From Montifringilla adamsi (lineage: Eukaryota > Chordata > Aves > Passeriformes > Passeridae), in the NCBI GenBank assembly GCA_017590115.1, contig JAGGNK010006559.1, positions 989,231 through 1,053,230 on the forward strand: a stretch of 64,000 bases of DNA. Direction: 5' to 3'. Shown here one piece after another: positions 1 to 11,990 of the stretch (its first letter is position 1; each line of letters starts with the position of its first letter). Both the position numbers and the translations under genes were made by a program. The notes under the pieces are model-generated. The model was not told the DNA's origin. It searched no databases and worked only from the letters and a program-made list of their open reading frames with translations.

Positions 1-3000
1 CTTAAAACCAAGCAGCAGTGAAGCACCAAGTCCCCCCACCCAGCAGCACTGAGCCATCGGTGAGCCCATTGGGAACCTTCTGCCTTCCACTGAACCCTGC
101 TGTTCCTTTTCCTTTGTCTCCTCTCTGCTACTGTATAGAGGGGAGGAAGGCATAAAGAAAATGAAATTTTAACTCTTGTGCACCTTTGAAGTGCTTTTCT
201 TCACCTTCTTCCCCTGACTTGCACCATGTCTGGTTTTCCTTTGCATTTGGGTGAGGGAGAGGCTGAGAGACTTCAGCAATTCCTGCAGTCTGATTTTGGG
301 CAGCTTCTCTGAGTGTCACCCAAAGTCCAGCACCTTCATGGACACTGTCACACAGCCAGCCTGGAAACTGAAACTACAGCCTGACATGGTATCTCTGCCC
401 AGCAAACAAGGACTTGGAGCAGTTGTTTAAAAGAAAAAACCAAAAAGTGCACATGCAAATTAAAGAGAATGCAATTAGCATGTTTCCTTATGGCACCTCT
501 TCCTTGAGTTCACTGCCTGGCTTCAGGGAGTTGTGCTGAGCAAGCAGTGTCTGCAGCAAGCACCTTCTTGCATTTTGTTCAAACTCACCCTCTTTTAGGA
601 GGTGCACTGGGAGTGATCTTGAGTGTTATTACCAGGATGAGGAAAGATTAAGATGGGTTTCTGGCATGAGGGTTCTGCTGGGACAGGTTCTGTCCTGTCT
701 CTCTTGAAGGATGCATTTGGCTGTGTACTTGATTTCTCTGGAGGTTTTTGGTCCTTGAACAGTTCACAGCTGCCACCATTCTGTGCTAAACTCTTGCTTG
801 ATTTTTGAGGGGTGTTCCCTACTCCAGCTGCTGCAGGATCATGTTCTGTGCTGCCATGTACTTACACAAGCTGGTTCTGTTTATAACGAGAGAAGAGCAG
901 CTCAGACGTGGAAAATTTATTGAAATACTACAAGCCCTAGGCTAGTTGTAGGTCTAGAAGATAACCCTGAGCACTGTCCTGCCACCCAGCAAGTTTTGAG
1001 TCCTTTTCTGTAACCTCTTCTGTGTACATGAGCTCTCTTCACATGCCACAGTGACAGTTTTTTAAAAATTTAAGCTACTACTTGTAATTAAAGCAGCATA
1101 TCTTACAGAGGCTGAAAAGCTAATTTGAATTGAGGTGGATCTTTTTTCTTTTGAATGCAAGGAAAATTCCAGCTGTGGATTCCTGTCTGCACACACCTGC
1201 TCTGCACGTGCTTGTCAGAAAAGGGGTTGTTGTGACCAGTCACTGTCCTTTGGATGGGCACCAAAGCACTGATTTCCATCCTCCTTTGTTTATTTTACTG
1301 TAATCTGCTTCCTGGAGTACCCTTATCCTATCTTTCTGCTACTTTAAATATGTAGCAATTTGTTCTTTAAAAGGTCTTGTCTTTTCCAGGAAAGCCTGCT
1401 GGTGTCAGTGGCTCACCGTGGTGCCAGCATGGTGCCAAGCACTCCAGAACTATCAGCCACACTGGGAAATCTGCCTTTTCCTCATCTTTTGAGTGCTCAT
1501 TTGAAATGTGTCTCTCTGCATGCATGAAGTGCTCATGGCACTCCTCTGCCAAATGAATTTATAATGACTTCAGAAGTTGCTGGAGTGGCTGAAAGGCAAG
1601 CCTTGATTGTTTTCCACTGGTTTTTATGCTCTGCCCTTAGAGACTGCATCTGCTGTGCCCTGGGGAGCTGCATGCCCTGGGCTGGCTAGGTTTAGAACAT
1701 GCATGGTACAGTGGCTCTCTGAAGAACTCTGCAGGCTCTGAATATCTGGGAGTAGTTTGAGTCCTCCAGCTGCAGCATCCATTTCTGGTGTGTTACACTT
1801 CAGGAGGTCGTGTTCCCTCCAGTCTAGCAGATTATTTCACCAGTCTTAATGATTAACTCCATTACGTTGCTGAGAAAAATAGGAAAATAATATTAGCAAT
1901 GCTGCTGCTGCTGGAGTTGATGTGTGTAAAATTTGGCAGTAGTGGGCAAGAGTGAACAGAACAGACCTGGGGCTTGTTCCTTGCTGTGGAAACTGTCAGC
2001 CTTCAGTCTTCCAGATGAGCAGCTCAAAGTTCAGAATCAAAAACTTCCACCCAGTCTGTTTGCAGAGGCTGTAGCACAAAGAAACACCTTAGCTCTGTGT
2101 GGTCTCAGCAGTGAACTGTTAACACTCCTGATGCAGTGCCAGAAGCCAGTGGAAACAACCTAAAATAAAGATGGGTAAGATTAATGAGGAGAGTTCATAA
2201 ACCTGAGGGGCAGTTGGGATGGCACATTGCTCTCTCCCACACAATGGTAGTTTGTCCTGTAATCCTTTTGTGTCTCTCTCCCTGGCTGCCATAAAAAGTA
2301 GTTTTTACAACAGATAAAGAGTTTTTGCTTTTGATCAAAGTGCACATGCACTGAAACATAAATGCTCAAATCTGAGATAGTCAAATCCCAACTTCCTCGT
2401 AGCTGGAGCAGAGTGCCCATCCTGGGATTGAATTTAAATCCCAACTTCCTCATAGCTGGAGCAGAGTGCCCATCCTGGGATTGAATTTAAATCCCAACTT
2501 CCTCATAGCTGGAGCAGAGTGCCCATCCTGGGATTGAACTTAGTTCCCACATTGTTGTTTCCTTAGGTAAGTCAACAGAGAATCTTGCAAAGAGCCCGTG
2601 GAGCTGATCTGCACTGCAGCATAACTGATCAATTCAGTCACCAACACAAAGGCAGAAATGCAATGATAAAATAAAAGTTCTCCACAATGTTCCAGAAGAG
2701 CTGTGTAGCTGATTCTTATTGCCCTTATTTTTACCTATCCTCTTTTTCTGAGGAGTTTGCCTGGCCTGTAGGGAAGAGCATGGAAAGCATTATATCCACA
2801 TCCACACAAGTGGCTAGCAGTTGGTACTTCTAGCCAGAAATCCATTTTCTTTGCTATTTATCTGACTTCACCTGTTGTCCTGGTGCTGTCAGAGTCTGCA
2901 GCTCACAAAGAACTGGTTTTCCATCAGGGTTTAACTGAAGCTGTTAATTCCTTCTGCCCACTTCCACCTGCATGGACATTATTGGGAATTGTTTGGGAGT

Positions 3001-4329
3001 AATTTGGATTATTGTAGTTCATCTCCCAAATGAGAGGGGTTGGTTTATTGTTGGGAGAGAAGTAATGCTGTGCAATATGAACTCTACTCAGTGCAGAGAA
3101 AATCCTGAAGCCAGAATGGAATTAGGTCTCCCACTATCTGTAGCTGAAAGTCACCACAATCTATTTAGACACTCAAAACCACAGCTATACCCAAAATTGC
3201 TGTGGGGCTTGGTTTTGAGGGTGTTTTGTTTGTTTTAAATCTCATGCTCTTACATTGTTCATGGCCCAAGCCCAAATCCCAGGCTGCTCCTGCACCCCGT
3301 GTTTAAGCTGGGTTTCACATTTCGTTTGGTCTTGACTCACCAATCTGAAATGCTGGGGCTGCTCCTGGATGTCTCAGAAAATTGGGCCTCTGGGTACTTG
3401 ACTGTAGACTCCTGCTTGCTCACTTTAATCTGTTTAGTTTCTATTTGTAGTTACTGCATAGCAACTCCAAGGTTATAATCTGGAATATTTGCAGCTCAGG
3501 AAAATGATTTGATTTATCTAGCAATGTTAACTCAATTATTTATCTCTTGTGTGCCCTGAAGAACAAATGTATATTGAGGTGAATATTTAAAAGCTAATAG
3601 AAAATTCAATGCAGTTGATTTACATATTTTAGGACTGTAAATGTAATAATATTTAAGTATTTTAACTTTGGGTTTTTTATTTGTTTGTCCCTTTTTCCCT
3701 TGGAAAATAAACCAAGTGAATAGGTTTGATGCATAGATTTGTCAGAGATCTATTTGCTCACAAAAATGGAATCTCCTTGCATTATTTAGAGGAATAGACA
3801 CCTCTACAAAATGGGAGAAAATCTATGTATTTAAAAGCTTCATCCAGTCTAGTCAAAGTGTAAAATAGTGACAGAAAACATTTACACACTCCAAGCATGA
3901 TTCCAGCACCTTGAGGTGAGCAAATTCCTGTTTATTCCGAAGGTTTGTGCTCATGTGAAGCAATTAAAGATTCTATGCAAAACAGCTTTGGTACTGTGAA
4001 AAACTGCTTACCTCAGCAGCCAGGACTGTGTGCTCATGGAGATTGTTGTCCTTACCCAATGTCTATTTGAACACTAAACTATTTATTCCAATTACAAGCA
4101 TTGCAAGAGATCTGTTCCCTGGGCATGAGTTTGTCAGAGTCGTGGTCAGAGGTGTGGAGTGGCAGAAGGGGAGAGCTGGATGTGCTCACCCTGGTGCTGA
4201 GTTCAGCACCAGAACCCTGAGGGCTTCTCCTTGGGAAAGAAACCCTTCCAGCACCAGGAGTGTGTGGGGCTGAGCAGTGTCCCCACGGTGACACAGGGTG
4301 GTGACACACGCAGCCCTTTGTCACTATTT
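1..4329. other. Intergenic DNA upstream of CELF5, left part
   Basis: No exon of a recognisable gene is seen here on either strand. The open frames are short, lack conserved-looking protein sequence and have no splice context. The stretch holds a 53-bp tandem repeat (2383-2541), an octamer-like ATGCAAAT followed by TAAAG at 453-460, and an AT-rich block at about 3480-3720 that stands out from its surroundings. The rest is unremarkable single-copy sequence. The next gene to the left is outside the window. Confidence 0.6.
2383..2541. repeat. 53-bp tandem repeat, three copies
   Basis: Three head-to-tail copies start at 2383, 2436 and 2489, each opening with AAATCCCAACTTCCTC and ending near CCTGGGATTGAA. 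Copies differ by only one or two bases (for example CTCGTAG versus CTCATAG), so the expansion is recent. I do not recognise the unit as part of a known transposon. Confidence 0.9.
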
Positions 4330-4484
4330 AATAAGAAATGACAGTCATCAGAAGGCTGAGTGGCATAAGCACATGTCTTTACTTGGAACCACTTCTTTTA
4401 TACACTGGTTGATACAGGTGGACCTGATTGGTCATTTAATCAATGCATTTCACCTGGTTGAAAATCAGGTATCCTCAAAATACA
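4330..4484 (-). mobile_element. LTR fragment of an endogenous retrovirus-like element, minus orientation, left part
   Basis: Read on the minus strand there is a TATA box (GTGTATAAAAG, complement of about 4397-4407), a degenerate poly(A) signal (AGTAAAGACATGTG) about 20 bases downstream, then AGCCTTCTGAT. That U3-R-U5 layout is shared with the LTR fragment at 61.7-61.9 kb. The U3 side is interrupted at about 4485 by a CR1 element and seems to resume at about 4869. It is non-coding and no retroviral gene is attached. The family is assigned from memory and the exact ends are uncertain. Confidence 0.45.
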
Positions 4485-4868
4485 TTTGAGGAACGGCTGA
4501 GGGAGCTGGGGGTGCTCAGCCTGGAGAAAAGGAGACTCAGAGGTGACCTCATCACTCTGCACAGCTCCTGAAAGGTGCCTGTGCTCAGCTGGGGTTTTGC
4601 TCTTTCTCCAGGCAGCACTGACAGAACCACAGGACACAGTCTCAAGCTGCACCAAGGGAAATCCAAGTTGCATATTAGGAAAAAGGTTTTCACAGAAAGG
4701 GTGATAAAGTTCTGGAATGGCTGCCTGGGGAGGTGGTGCAGTCACCATCCCTGGGTGTGTTTAACAAAGCCTGGATGTGGCACTGGGGGCCAGGGTTTAG
4801 TTGAGGTGTTGGGGCTGGTCTGGACTCGATGAGCTCGAAGGTCTCTTCCAACCCAGTGATTCCGTGAT
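4485..4868 (+). mobile_element. CR1 LINE 3' fragment
   Basis: This is a 5'-truncated CR1 with the familiar avian 3' end. Landmarks in order are GAGGAACGGCTGAGGGAGCT, GGGTGCTCAGCCTGGAGAA, CACAGAAAGGGTGATAAAG, GGAATGGCTGCCTGGGGAGG and a terminal GATTCCGTGATT, a decayed form of the CR1 8-bp end repeat. It runs in plus orientation and contains no intact reverse-transcriptase frame. It appears nested inside the LTR fragment on either side. Confidence 0.92.
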
Positions 4869-5035
4869 TAGCTAATTAACAAGATGCCCATTTATAACCA
4901 ATCTTATGAGAATAACAAGAGAACAGATATTAGGAAAACAACACCTGCAGGTTGTTTTAAATAATTGGTTATCATTGTTTATCTCCAGCTCCCTAAAGTC
5001 TCGCAGGCCGATTCTGGGAAGACTTACCTACATTC
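4869..5035 (-). mobile_element. Probable continuation of the split LTR (U3 side)
   Basis: AT-rich sequence resumes directly after the CR1 end and looks like the far U3 part of the minus-orientation LTR that begins at 4330. It contains CCAATC at about 4898 and long A/T runs. The inference rests on composition and adjacency, not on a clear terminus, and the right boundary is approximate. Confidence 0.3.
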
Positions 5036-5139
5036 CTTGCTCTCTGACCAGGCTGTCACATCCACAGTGCCCGCAGGTCCCAAGGCAACAGGAGCATCTC
5101 CCAGTGCCATCCCCAGTCCAGCTCTGCCGCTGTTCCCAG

Positions 5140-5240
5140 CTCTGGAAACGTGTCATCATTGTTCTCTCTACACAGGTCTCCCCTCTACCTCCTCTGCTTG
5201 TAACAGTGCACTTCTGGAGCTGGGGTACCCAAACTCACAG
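5140..5240 (+). repeat. Direct duplication, copy 1 (partner at 5749-5850)
   Basis: About 95-100 bp beginning near GCTCTGGAAACGTGTCATCA and running through TCTCCCCTCTACCTCCTCT to GGAGCTGGGGTACCCA recur 609-610 bp downstream at roughly 90 per cent identity by eye. The two copies flank a GC-rich segment that carries a 19-bp minisatellite. Confidence 0.85.
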
Positions 5241-5484
5241 TGCATTGTTGGGGTGCCCATGAGCTGGGGTGCCCAAACTCGCAGCCCTCTGGCACAGGCC
5301 GGGCACGGCGGCCCCGGATGCCAAGCAGGGCTCGGCCCTCACACGCTGCAGGGCAGGTGTGGGCTCGGCAGCCCCGTTCCAGCTGTTCCAGGGCTCTGCT
5401 TCCTTCTCCACTTCCTTCTCCGCTTCCCTGCCGGCAGCAGGGACACGTGGCTGCCTGTCCACACGTCCCTGGGGCTGCTGCTGG

Positions 5485-5579
5485 GGATGCTGAGGTGCCA
5501 GGAGGATGCCAAGGTGCCAGGAGGATGCCGAGGTGCCAGGAGGATGCTGAGGTGCCAGGAGGATGCTGAGGTGCCAGGA
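5485..5579. repeat. 19-bp minisatellite, five copies
   Basis: The core GAGGTGCCAGGAGGATGC recurs with GGTGCC at 5494, 5513, 5532, 5551 and 5570, an exact 19-bp period. Apparent long open frames across it come from the repeat and are not genes. Confidence 0.9.
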
Positions 5580-5748
5580 AGTCCTGGCTCCTCACACCAG
5601 GCTGTTCAAAGTGGTGACGTGTCTTTCTAGAAAATAAAGAAATGTCTTCTAATTCAAAGGAAAGGTTGAAAATGAAGGTGGCAGAAGAGACGCTGGGACA
5701 AGGCAGTGAAGAGGAGGGAGTATTGCAGTGATGGAGAGCAAAGAGCTG

Positions 5749-5850
5749 CTCTAGAAATGTATCATCAATGTTCTCTCTACACAAGTCTCCCCTCTACCTC
5801 CTCTGCTTGTAACAGTGCATTTTTGGAGCTGGGGTGCCCACTGTGCCCCC
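5749..5850 (+). repeat. Direct duplication, copy 2 (partner at 5140-5240)
   Basis: This copy starts near GCTCTAGAAATGTATCATCA, continues with TCTCCCCTCTACCTCCTCT and ends near GGAGCTGGGGTGCCCA. Same orientation as copy 1. The phrase CAGCCCTCTGGCACA also follows both copies (about 5281 and 5851), so the duplicated unit may once have been longer. Confidence 0.85.
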
Positions 5851-5937
5851 ACAGCCCTCTGGCACATGGAGCAAAACCGTACGGGCTGAGGGGCAGCTCA
5901 TTGCAGGCTGGGTTTAACACAGGCTCTGTCGTGTCAT

Positions 5938-6000
5938 TATCACAGAATCACAGAATTAACTAGGATGGAAAAGACCTTTGAGATCACCTATAATTATGTC
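5938..6000 (-). mobile_element. CR1 3'-end remnant
   Basis: Plus-strand sequence TATCACAGAATCACAGAATT followed by GGATGGAAAAGACCTTTGAG is the reverse complement of a CR1 3' terminus, with two copies of the 8-bp end repeat and the GGAAGGGACCTT-like block. Only about 60 bases are recognisable. Confidence 0.75.
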
Positions 6001-9000
6001 AGTGCCCTCTTTGAAGGGAAGGTCACTGTGGACAGCAGGGAGTTCTTTGCTCACAGGAAGGGGGGTGTGAAAGCACAGAAGAAGAAGGTGCAGCTGCCTT
6101 CCCTGGATGGAGACTGGGGCTGTGGCAGCCACCCCACTCCAGCTTAGCCTGGCTCTCAGTGCAGGGAGACCTCTGCATGCCACACTGAGAGACTGGGAAT
6201 TTGTACCAGAGAATAGCCTGTAAGGGCTGTGGGACTCGTGAAAGGCAATTAAAGATTTTATTCTCAGATGGTGCTTCTGTGATAGCATTGACTAGTTCTT
6301 GATAGGGGTGCTGAAGTGCTGATACTGACTTCCATTTGACTGACCATCTTTCAGATGGCTTGTACTCCTCAGGCTGGCATCCTCTCTGTTTCCTCCACGT
6401 GCCATTTTGGGTTTTTTTCAGTGAAGTTATTATTCTACTTTAGCAACTGGTTTCTGTAGAGATTAAAAGGATTATTAAAAGGAGAGGCAGACAAACAACT
6501 CTTAGGCACCCTTCTCTGTAGGTTGCTGTTGGATTTCCTTTTTAGGAGAGTGCTCTGTGGTGGTTTTTTCTCATGGTGTGTTCCTAAATACTCCTGCTCT
6601 ACAGAAGCAGTCAGGCAGCAGTCTACTCCAGGTCATGGGAAGGGCACGCTAGAATATGAATCATTCAAAGGAACTGCTAATTAGGAGGCCTGTTAAATAG
6701 AGGGGAAGTTAAAGAATATCCCTTTCCCTGTGGCAGAGAAAAATGACAAACTACAGAAAGATTGGAGAGAGGATATTTTATGCTCAAGCTCTAAATGGAT
6801 CCCACTCTGCAATCAGCTGCAGCAAGCACTGCCTTCCTCAGCAAGGCTTTTCCAGACCTTACAACAGCTTGCGTCTTCCATCTATTTTTGGTTTTTCTCT
6901 TGCCCTGGTTTCCATAGTATCTGAATGCTTCATGCTCTTAAATATATCTGACACTTACAGCACCTTGGTGAAGTAGGAGGTACAAAGGGCCTTGCTCTTT
7001 GGAGCTGCTGGAGCTGGAACAGCCCAGGGATGTGTGGAAGATGTGGGGTGGAGTCCTGAGTGAAAAATGTGCTTTTCTAGAGGCTGGATTTGTCACTGCT
7101 GGGTTAGGGGTAGCAGGAGAAAAGAAATCCCCATCAAACTTCTGAAAAATATTTGAAGGGCTCAGTGGTGTAGCTGCTGGGAGCAGGGGTGGAGATGAGT
7201 AGATCTGGTGATTGCCACATTCTCCTCTAATCCTCTCTGCTTTCTTCTCGTGCCACATTTCTTTCTCTCAGGTAATGAGAACATGAGGACAACTAGGTTG
7301 TGTCCTGAAGCCAGGTTGCTCATGCTGTGGGCTTATTCCTGTAGAATATTTTTAATATAATATCTTAATACAGTGTAGTGGGGAGTAATGGGAAGATAGA
7401 GAATTGACCAACAAGAAAGAGATGAGTGAGAAGCAGATGCTGTAGGGATGACCCCAAGATTCTAGGAATGCTTTTATTTTTAAGGGATGCCCAGATGACA
7501 GCATGTGACAGAAACAACCATCTCTGTGCTCCTGGAGTGTTTGGGGAGCAGGGGGAAAAGCCAGATCAAATCAGCAGAGCTCAATATCTTTGCTGATTAA
7601 AACCAGGTCCAAACTGAACTTAGTCAGCTCAATTGAATAGTGGATGATTGTGGAGCTGAGGAGTTGCCTCTCATTATTTGGGAAAGGACGGCCCTGTGCC
7701 ATTGTTTCCTGACCAACTTGCTTTCAAGCTTTGGAAGAAACTGTTTGCACACAACCCAAACTTCTTCCACGAGGTGGTGTGTTTTTATTTTTTTATTTGG
7801 GTTTTGTTTTGTTTTTTAAATCAATCCTCAAAGAACAGCTGCTTTTGATCACAAAGATATCTGGAATCTGTGATGGTCACTTCCAGTTCACCCACTGTGA
7901 CAACTTGGGCCAAAAAATCCACAAGCCTCAAAACTTAGTTAATTTTTGGGTTCTTGCAAAGTTAAAATGTTAAAACTCCCTAGTTCTGAATTGGTTGGTA
8001 AAACAGATATTCAGTGAAAGCTAAACAGCAAGGTCTTGGTGGACAAGAGAGGATAAAAGCTGATGGCAAGTTATATCCTTTTACACAGGATATTTTTCTC
8101 TTAGGCTGGCAGTCTGGCTGCAGAATCTTTTACACCAGACAAGAAGCAATCACATTAGAGGAATAACTTTTATCTCCCTGAGATACTGTCTTATTGCTTG
8201 GATATTTTCTGCCAGGACTGTCTTACCTAGTCCTTTGGCTCTTCTGCCTGGGGAACAAATAGGTCAGGAAAGGCAGACTGTTTTAAAGGACCTTTTTTTT
8301 TCTCCCTCTTTTTTCTTTTTTTTTTTTTTTTTTTTTTTTTTCCTGGGCTGTGGTGAGGATTTTCTGCCTTAAATGGTGTCTCCTAGGTGATGTGGAAATT
8401 CAGAGCTCCAGCTTGTATTTTCTCCATTCCTCATTGCCTTTAGGAGCTGGAAGGACTAGGCAGGCACTCCTAAGGCAAAATGTACCTGGCAGTTCCTGCA
8501 CCATTTGTTTGAGCCCTTTTCAGATTTGGGCCACTGGACTGGAGCTCTTCACCTTTCATCTTAAGCTGCCCCATCTAAATACAAATACTCATATGCCACA
8601 AGAAACCAGGCAAGTCTAGATGTGTGTAAGGAAAATATTTTGAGTGTTTTTCACTAGCAAATATCTCTGCAAAAGAGCAACTTGTTGGGTATACAATGTG
8701 GTTTTCTTCTAACACTTCTTTTTTTGAAGCAGGATCTCAGGTTTGGGCAGAATCTGTCCCCTCACCCCTGGGAATTGTGCATCTGAGCTCTGCTGTGCTC
8801 CTTCTAGCACTCTTGTGCAGACTCCTCCATGACAGATGCAACATGTTTCTTCTTCCTCTGCACAGGTGACCTCTCATTTCCCTTTTTCTCCGTCTTGGTG
8901 CTAAGATTCCTTTTATCTTCCCCTTAATCCTGTTACTCTGGTATGTAATTCTTTGTCTGGCTCTGTAAACCCCAGGTGCTGATTGACAGCTGTTCTGTTT

Positions 9001-11129
9001 TTCATTTACCAGCAGTATTTTCATGTCTGTTGTTCTTTACTGCAGTCAGTGTGGTTTTAGTATGTCCATTCATGAACTCCAAAAGAGACTGGATTTATCT
9101 TTCCTCCTAAACAGACATTTTCTACCCGAGGCACTGGGTCCCTTGTGCTGTAACAAAAGCCTAGAGCAGCTTTTGCTGCAACAGCTGATGTCAAAAAGCA
9201 AGCTAGGCATGCAAAGGTGCCTGAAAACTTTACTTGCTTAGGTGTGATTTGTCCAAGGAGAGGATTGCTGCTGTTTCCATAAAGCTTTCTTGTTTTAAAC
9301 ATAGCCTTATCTGCTTGCAGCTGTTAAAAATGAGAACAGCTTGACTTGCCATAGCCTTCCCAGCTAATGTGTCTGTGGCTTCCAAATAGATGGCAGAACC
9401 CTGGCAGCCTCTGCAAGATATGTCAACAGAAAGTTTGACCAGTGTGGGGAGATTCTGGGGGGGTTTTAGGGTGAATTTTAGGAGTGGTAACACCATCAAA
9501 CACAAGACAGCTCTCCAGCCCTGAGACACCTTGCAGCATCCCTGGGTTCAGACCAGGCTGCAGAAAGCTGCAGGCCTCTGTGAGTCCATTTCCATGAAAA
9601 GCCTGGATGCAAATCCCAGGCTCTTGCTGGCCCTCACTGAGTGCTCTGGCAGCTCCACACACAGCTGGGCACAACAGCCAGTGCTGCAGGGAGCAGGGTA
9701 CAGAGCTATAGCTCTGCTGAGCATGAGAGTGAGGAGGAATCCCCAATCCCTCTGGCTTTGCCTCTCATTCTTGCCATGACTTCAGCCTGGGAGCCAGGTG
9801 CTCATAGACAACCAGTATTCTCTATTCTTCCATCTGCTCTGTAGGATTGGGACCCCTCTTCTTCCCCTGGTAACACACCCCCCTTTTTCCCAACCTGCCT
9901 TTTCCTGCTGCACGTATCTCCTGGTGCAGGGGCCTAGGTAAGATCACACCTGAGAGATCTGGGTAGGGTTTGAAGCTCTGGCATGTGGGGCACTGTTGGG
10001 AGAGGGTAGGAGGAAGGATGGGACTTAGGGGCCAGGCAGGAGAATGCTGAATTTGGCTGCAGTGGGAGCAAAGAGCTGTGGCTGCCCTGGTTATGTTGCG
10101 CTGTGCAGTAGGGTCACCTCTCCACTCACTGCCACCCTCCCTCCGCAGGATCCAGGGCAGGAGAAAAGTGGGATGGCAGAAAGCTCTCGGCAGAGACTAC
10201 GCAAGGGGAAGCAAGGCCAGGCTGTGCCTGCACCACGGTCCTTTCACAGGCACAGGCCTGGCACGCTCCGTGGAGCTGAGCACCTGACTCTGCCACAGCT
10301 CTCTCCGCAAAGAGCCCAGCAACACCCCCTCCCTCCTCCCAGCACCAGGAGTGTATTCATCCTCAGGGACACTGGGGCAGCATGACAGGCTGAAATGTGT
10401 GGTGTGACGACAAAAGCCGTGCACGCTGCAGAGGGGATGCTCTGTAGGAGATGCAGGCAGCGTGTGGCTGTGGGCGGCGGGGCTGGGCTGCATCCCTGCA
10501 GCACGGCTGCTCCCGATGGAGCTTCGGCTGTGCCGCGCCTCAGCGTCACCCTGGCGTGACAGAGGTGGGGCACAGAGGTGACACAGCCCCGGGGCCACCT
10601 GGGCCGCGCTGCTTGGAGCGCTGACATCCCCTCAATGGCTCACAGCATCTGCCAGAGCTGGAGAAAGCAGTGGGAGAGCAATGCGGAGCCTCACACGGGG
10701 AGGGAGCGCTGATCCCCTTAGCAATAATGGCTGCTTCAACATGGATACACAACCAGCCCCTGACCATCTGGCACGGTCTGACACAGGACCGGGCTGGGGA
10801 TGCCTCCACCGAGCCCCAGTGAGGAGGCAGCTGAGCTGTTCGGAAGAAAAGGGACTTTCCCTAGAAAGGCAGGGGCAGACAGAGGAGCCTGCCCGGGGTT
10901 GTAGACCTGGGGCCGTGTATGGCTTTCCCTTCCAGCTTAGCCCCCTCCAGCCCTGTGCTCGCTGCTGGCTCACGGCTACGTTACAGAATTTTCTGCTTTA
11001 AATAATCTCTTCGCCTCCAGACCCTTGTGCTGAGGCACCAAGAAAATGGGCCAAATGCTAATTTCTGACACGGATGTGGAGCGGCTCTGCCTTCGTGGGT
11101 GCTCAGAGCTCTCCTTGCTCCCTGGGCCC
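6001..11129. other. Intergenic DNA upstream of CELF5, right part
   Basis: Nothing here reads as a gene. A long poly(T) tract at 8293-8341 is the only obvious low-complexity block. GC content climbs from about 10.0 kb onward as the CELF5 CpG island approaches. Open frames in that part arise because stop codons are scarce in GC-rich DNA; none has a conserved-looking domain. Confidence 0.55.
8293..8341. repeat. Poly(T) tract
   Basis: About 45 of 49 bases are T, broken by short C-containing interruptions, ending in an uninterrupted run of more than 20. Read on the minus strand it could be the tail of a decayed retroposon, but no recognisable body or target-site duplication is seen. Confidence 0.85.
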
Positions 11130-11990
11130 TCCGCGCTCCTGGGCCCTAAAAACACATCTCTTCCCTCGCCCGCGGGGACGGGCATCGCGGCGGTCACTGC
11201 CGCCTTGTCGCCTTCACCACCCTCTTGGCCCAGCCGGCCGGTGCCGAGTGCTGCTCCCGGGGGTCTCCGGTGCCTTCCCCGCTGTCCCCCGCTCCTGAGG
11301 GGCCGCGGCGGCGCGGGGCCCGGCAGGGGGCGCTGTGGCGCGGCTCTTTGTGGCGCCGCGGCGGCGGCGCTGGCGGCGGGGCCGTTCCCGCCGCGCTGCC
11401 TCCCCCGCCCGCCCGGGGGGGCGGCCCCCGCCGCTCCCGCCAGCGCCGCAGCCGCCCCCGCCGCCGCCGCGCCGAGCCTCCCCCATGAGCAGCAGCGGCG
11501 GCGCGGAGCCCCCGGCGCAGCCCGACAGCATGAAGGACCTGGATGCCATCAAGCTCTTCGTGGGGCAGATCCCGCGCAACCTGGAGGAGAAGGACCTCAA
11601 GCCGCTCTTCGAGCAGTTCGGCAAGATCTACGAGCTCACCGTGCTCAAGGACCGCTACACCGGCATGCACAAGGGTGAGCCCGGCGCGGCGCGCACAAAG
11701 GGGCGGCGGGCCCCGGGTCGCTCCACGCGTGACCCACCGCGATGTGCTGTTCTCCCGCACCCCCGCCTCCCTCAGCGGGGGCTGCCGGCCCCGATCCGCT
11801 GCCCGGGAACGCGTCCGCATCCCCAGCGCCCACGGGCGGGGTCCCCATCCCCGCGGCGGAGCCCCGCCGAGCCCCTCGGCCGCGGCCCGCGCCCCTCCGG
11901 CAGCCCGGGGCCTGTCGCCCCGCGTGGGCTGCGGTGACAAAGGCGGCGATGGGCAGCGTGCGCCGGGCCGAGGCTGCTGCGGAGCGCGGG
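11130..11990 (+). promoter_or_regulatory. CELF5: CpG island spanning CELF5 5' UTR and first coding exon
   Basis: The segment is extremely GC-rich and dense in CG dinucleotides, unlike the surrounding DNA, and contains the CELF5 start codon at 11485 and the exon 1 donor at 11675. No TATA box is evident, which fits a CpG-island promoter. The transcription start cannot be placed by reading and probably lies between about 11.1 and 11.45 kb. Frames in this island stay open for hundreds of bases on both strands because of base composition. Confidence 0.8.

Noticed and set aside
4965..5630. 221-codon plus-strand frame and a 199-codon minus-strand frame over the same DNA
   Set aside because: Both run through the LTR-like region, the duplicated segment and the 19-bp minisatellite. 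The peptide repeats simply mirror the DNA repeat.
10044..10385. 113-codon frame upstream of CELF5 considered as a small gene
   Set aside because: The peptide is low-complexity, overlapping frames of similar length exist on the other strand, and no splice or promoter context supports it.
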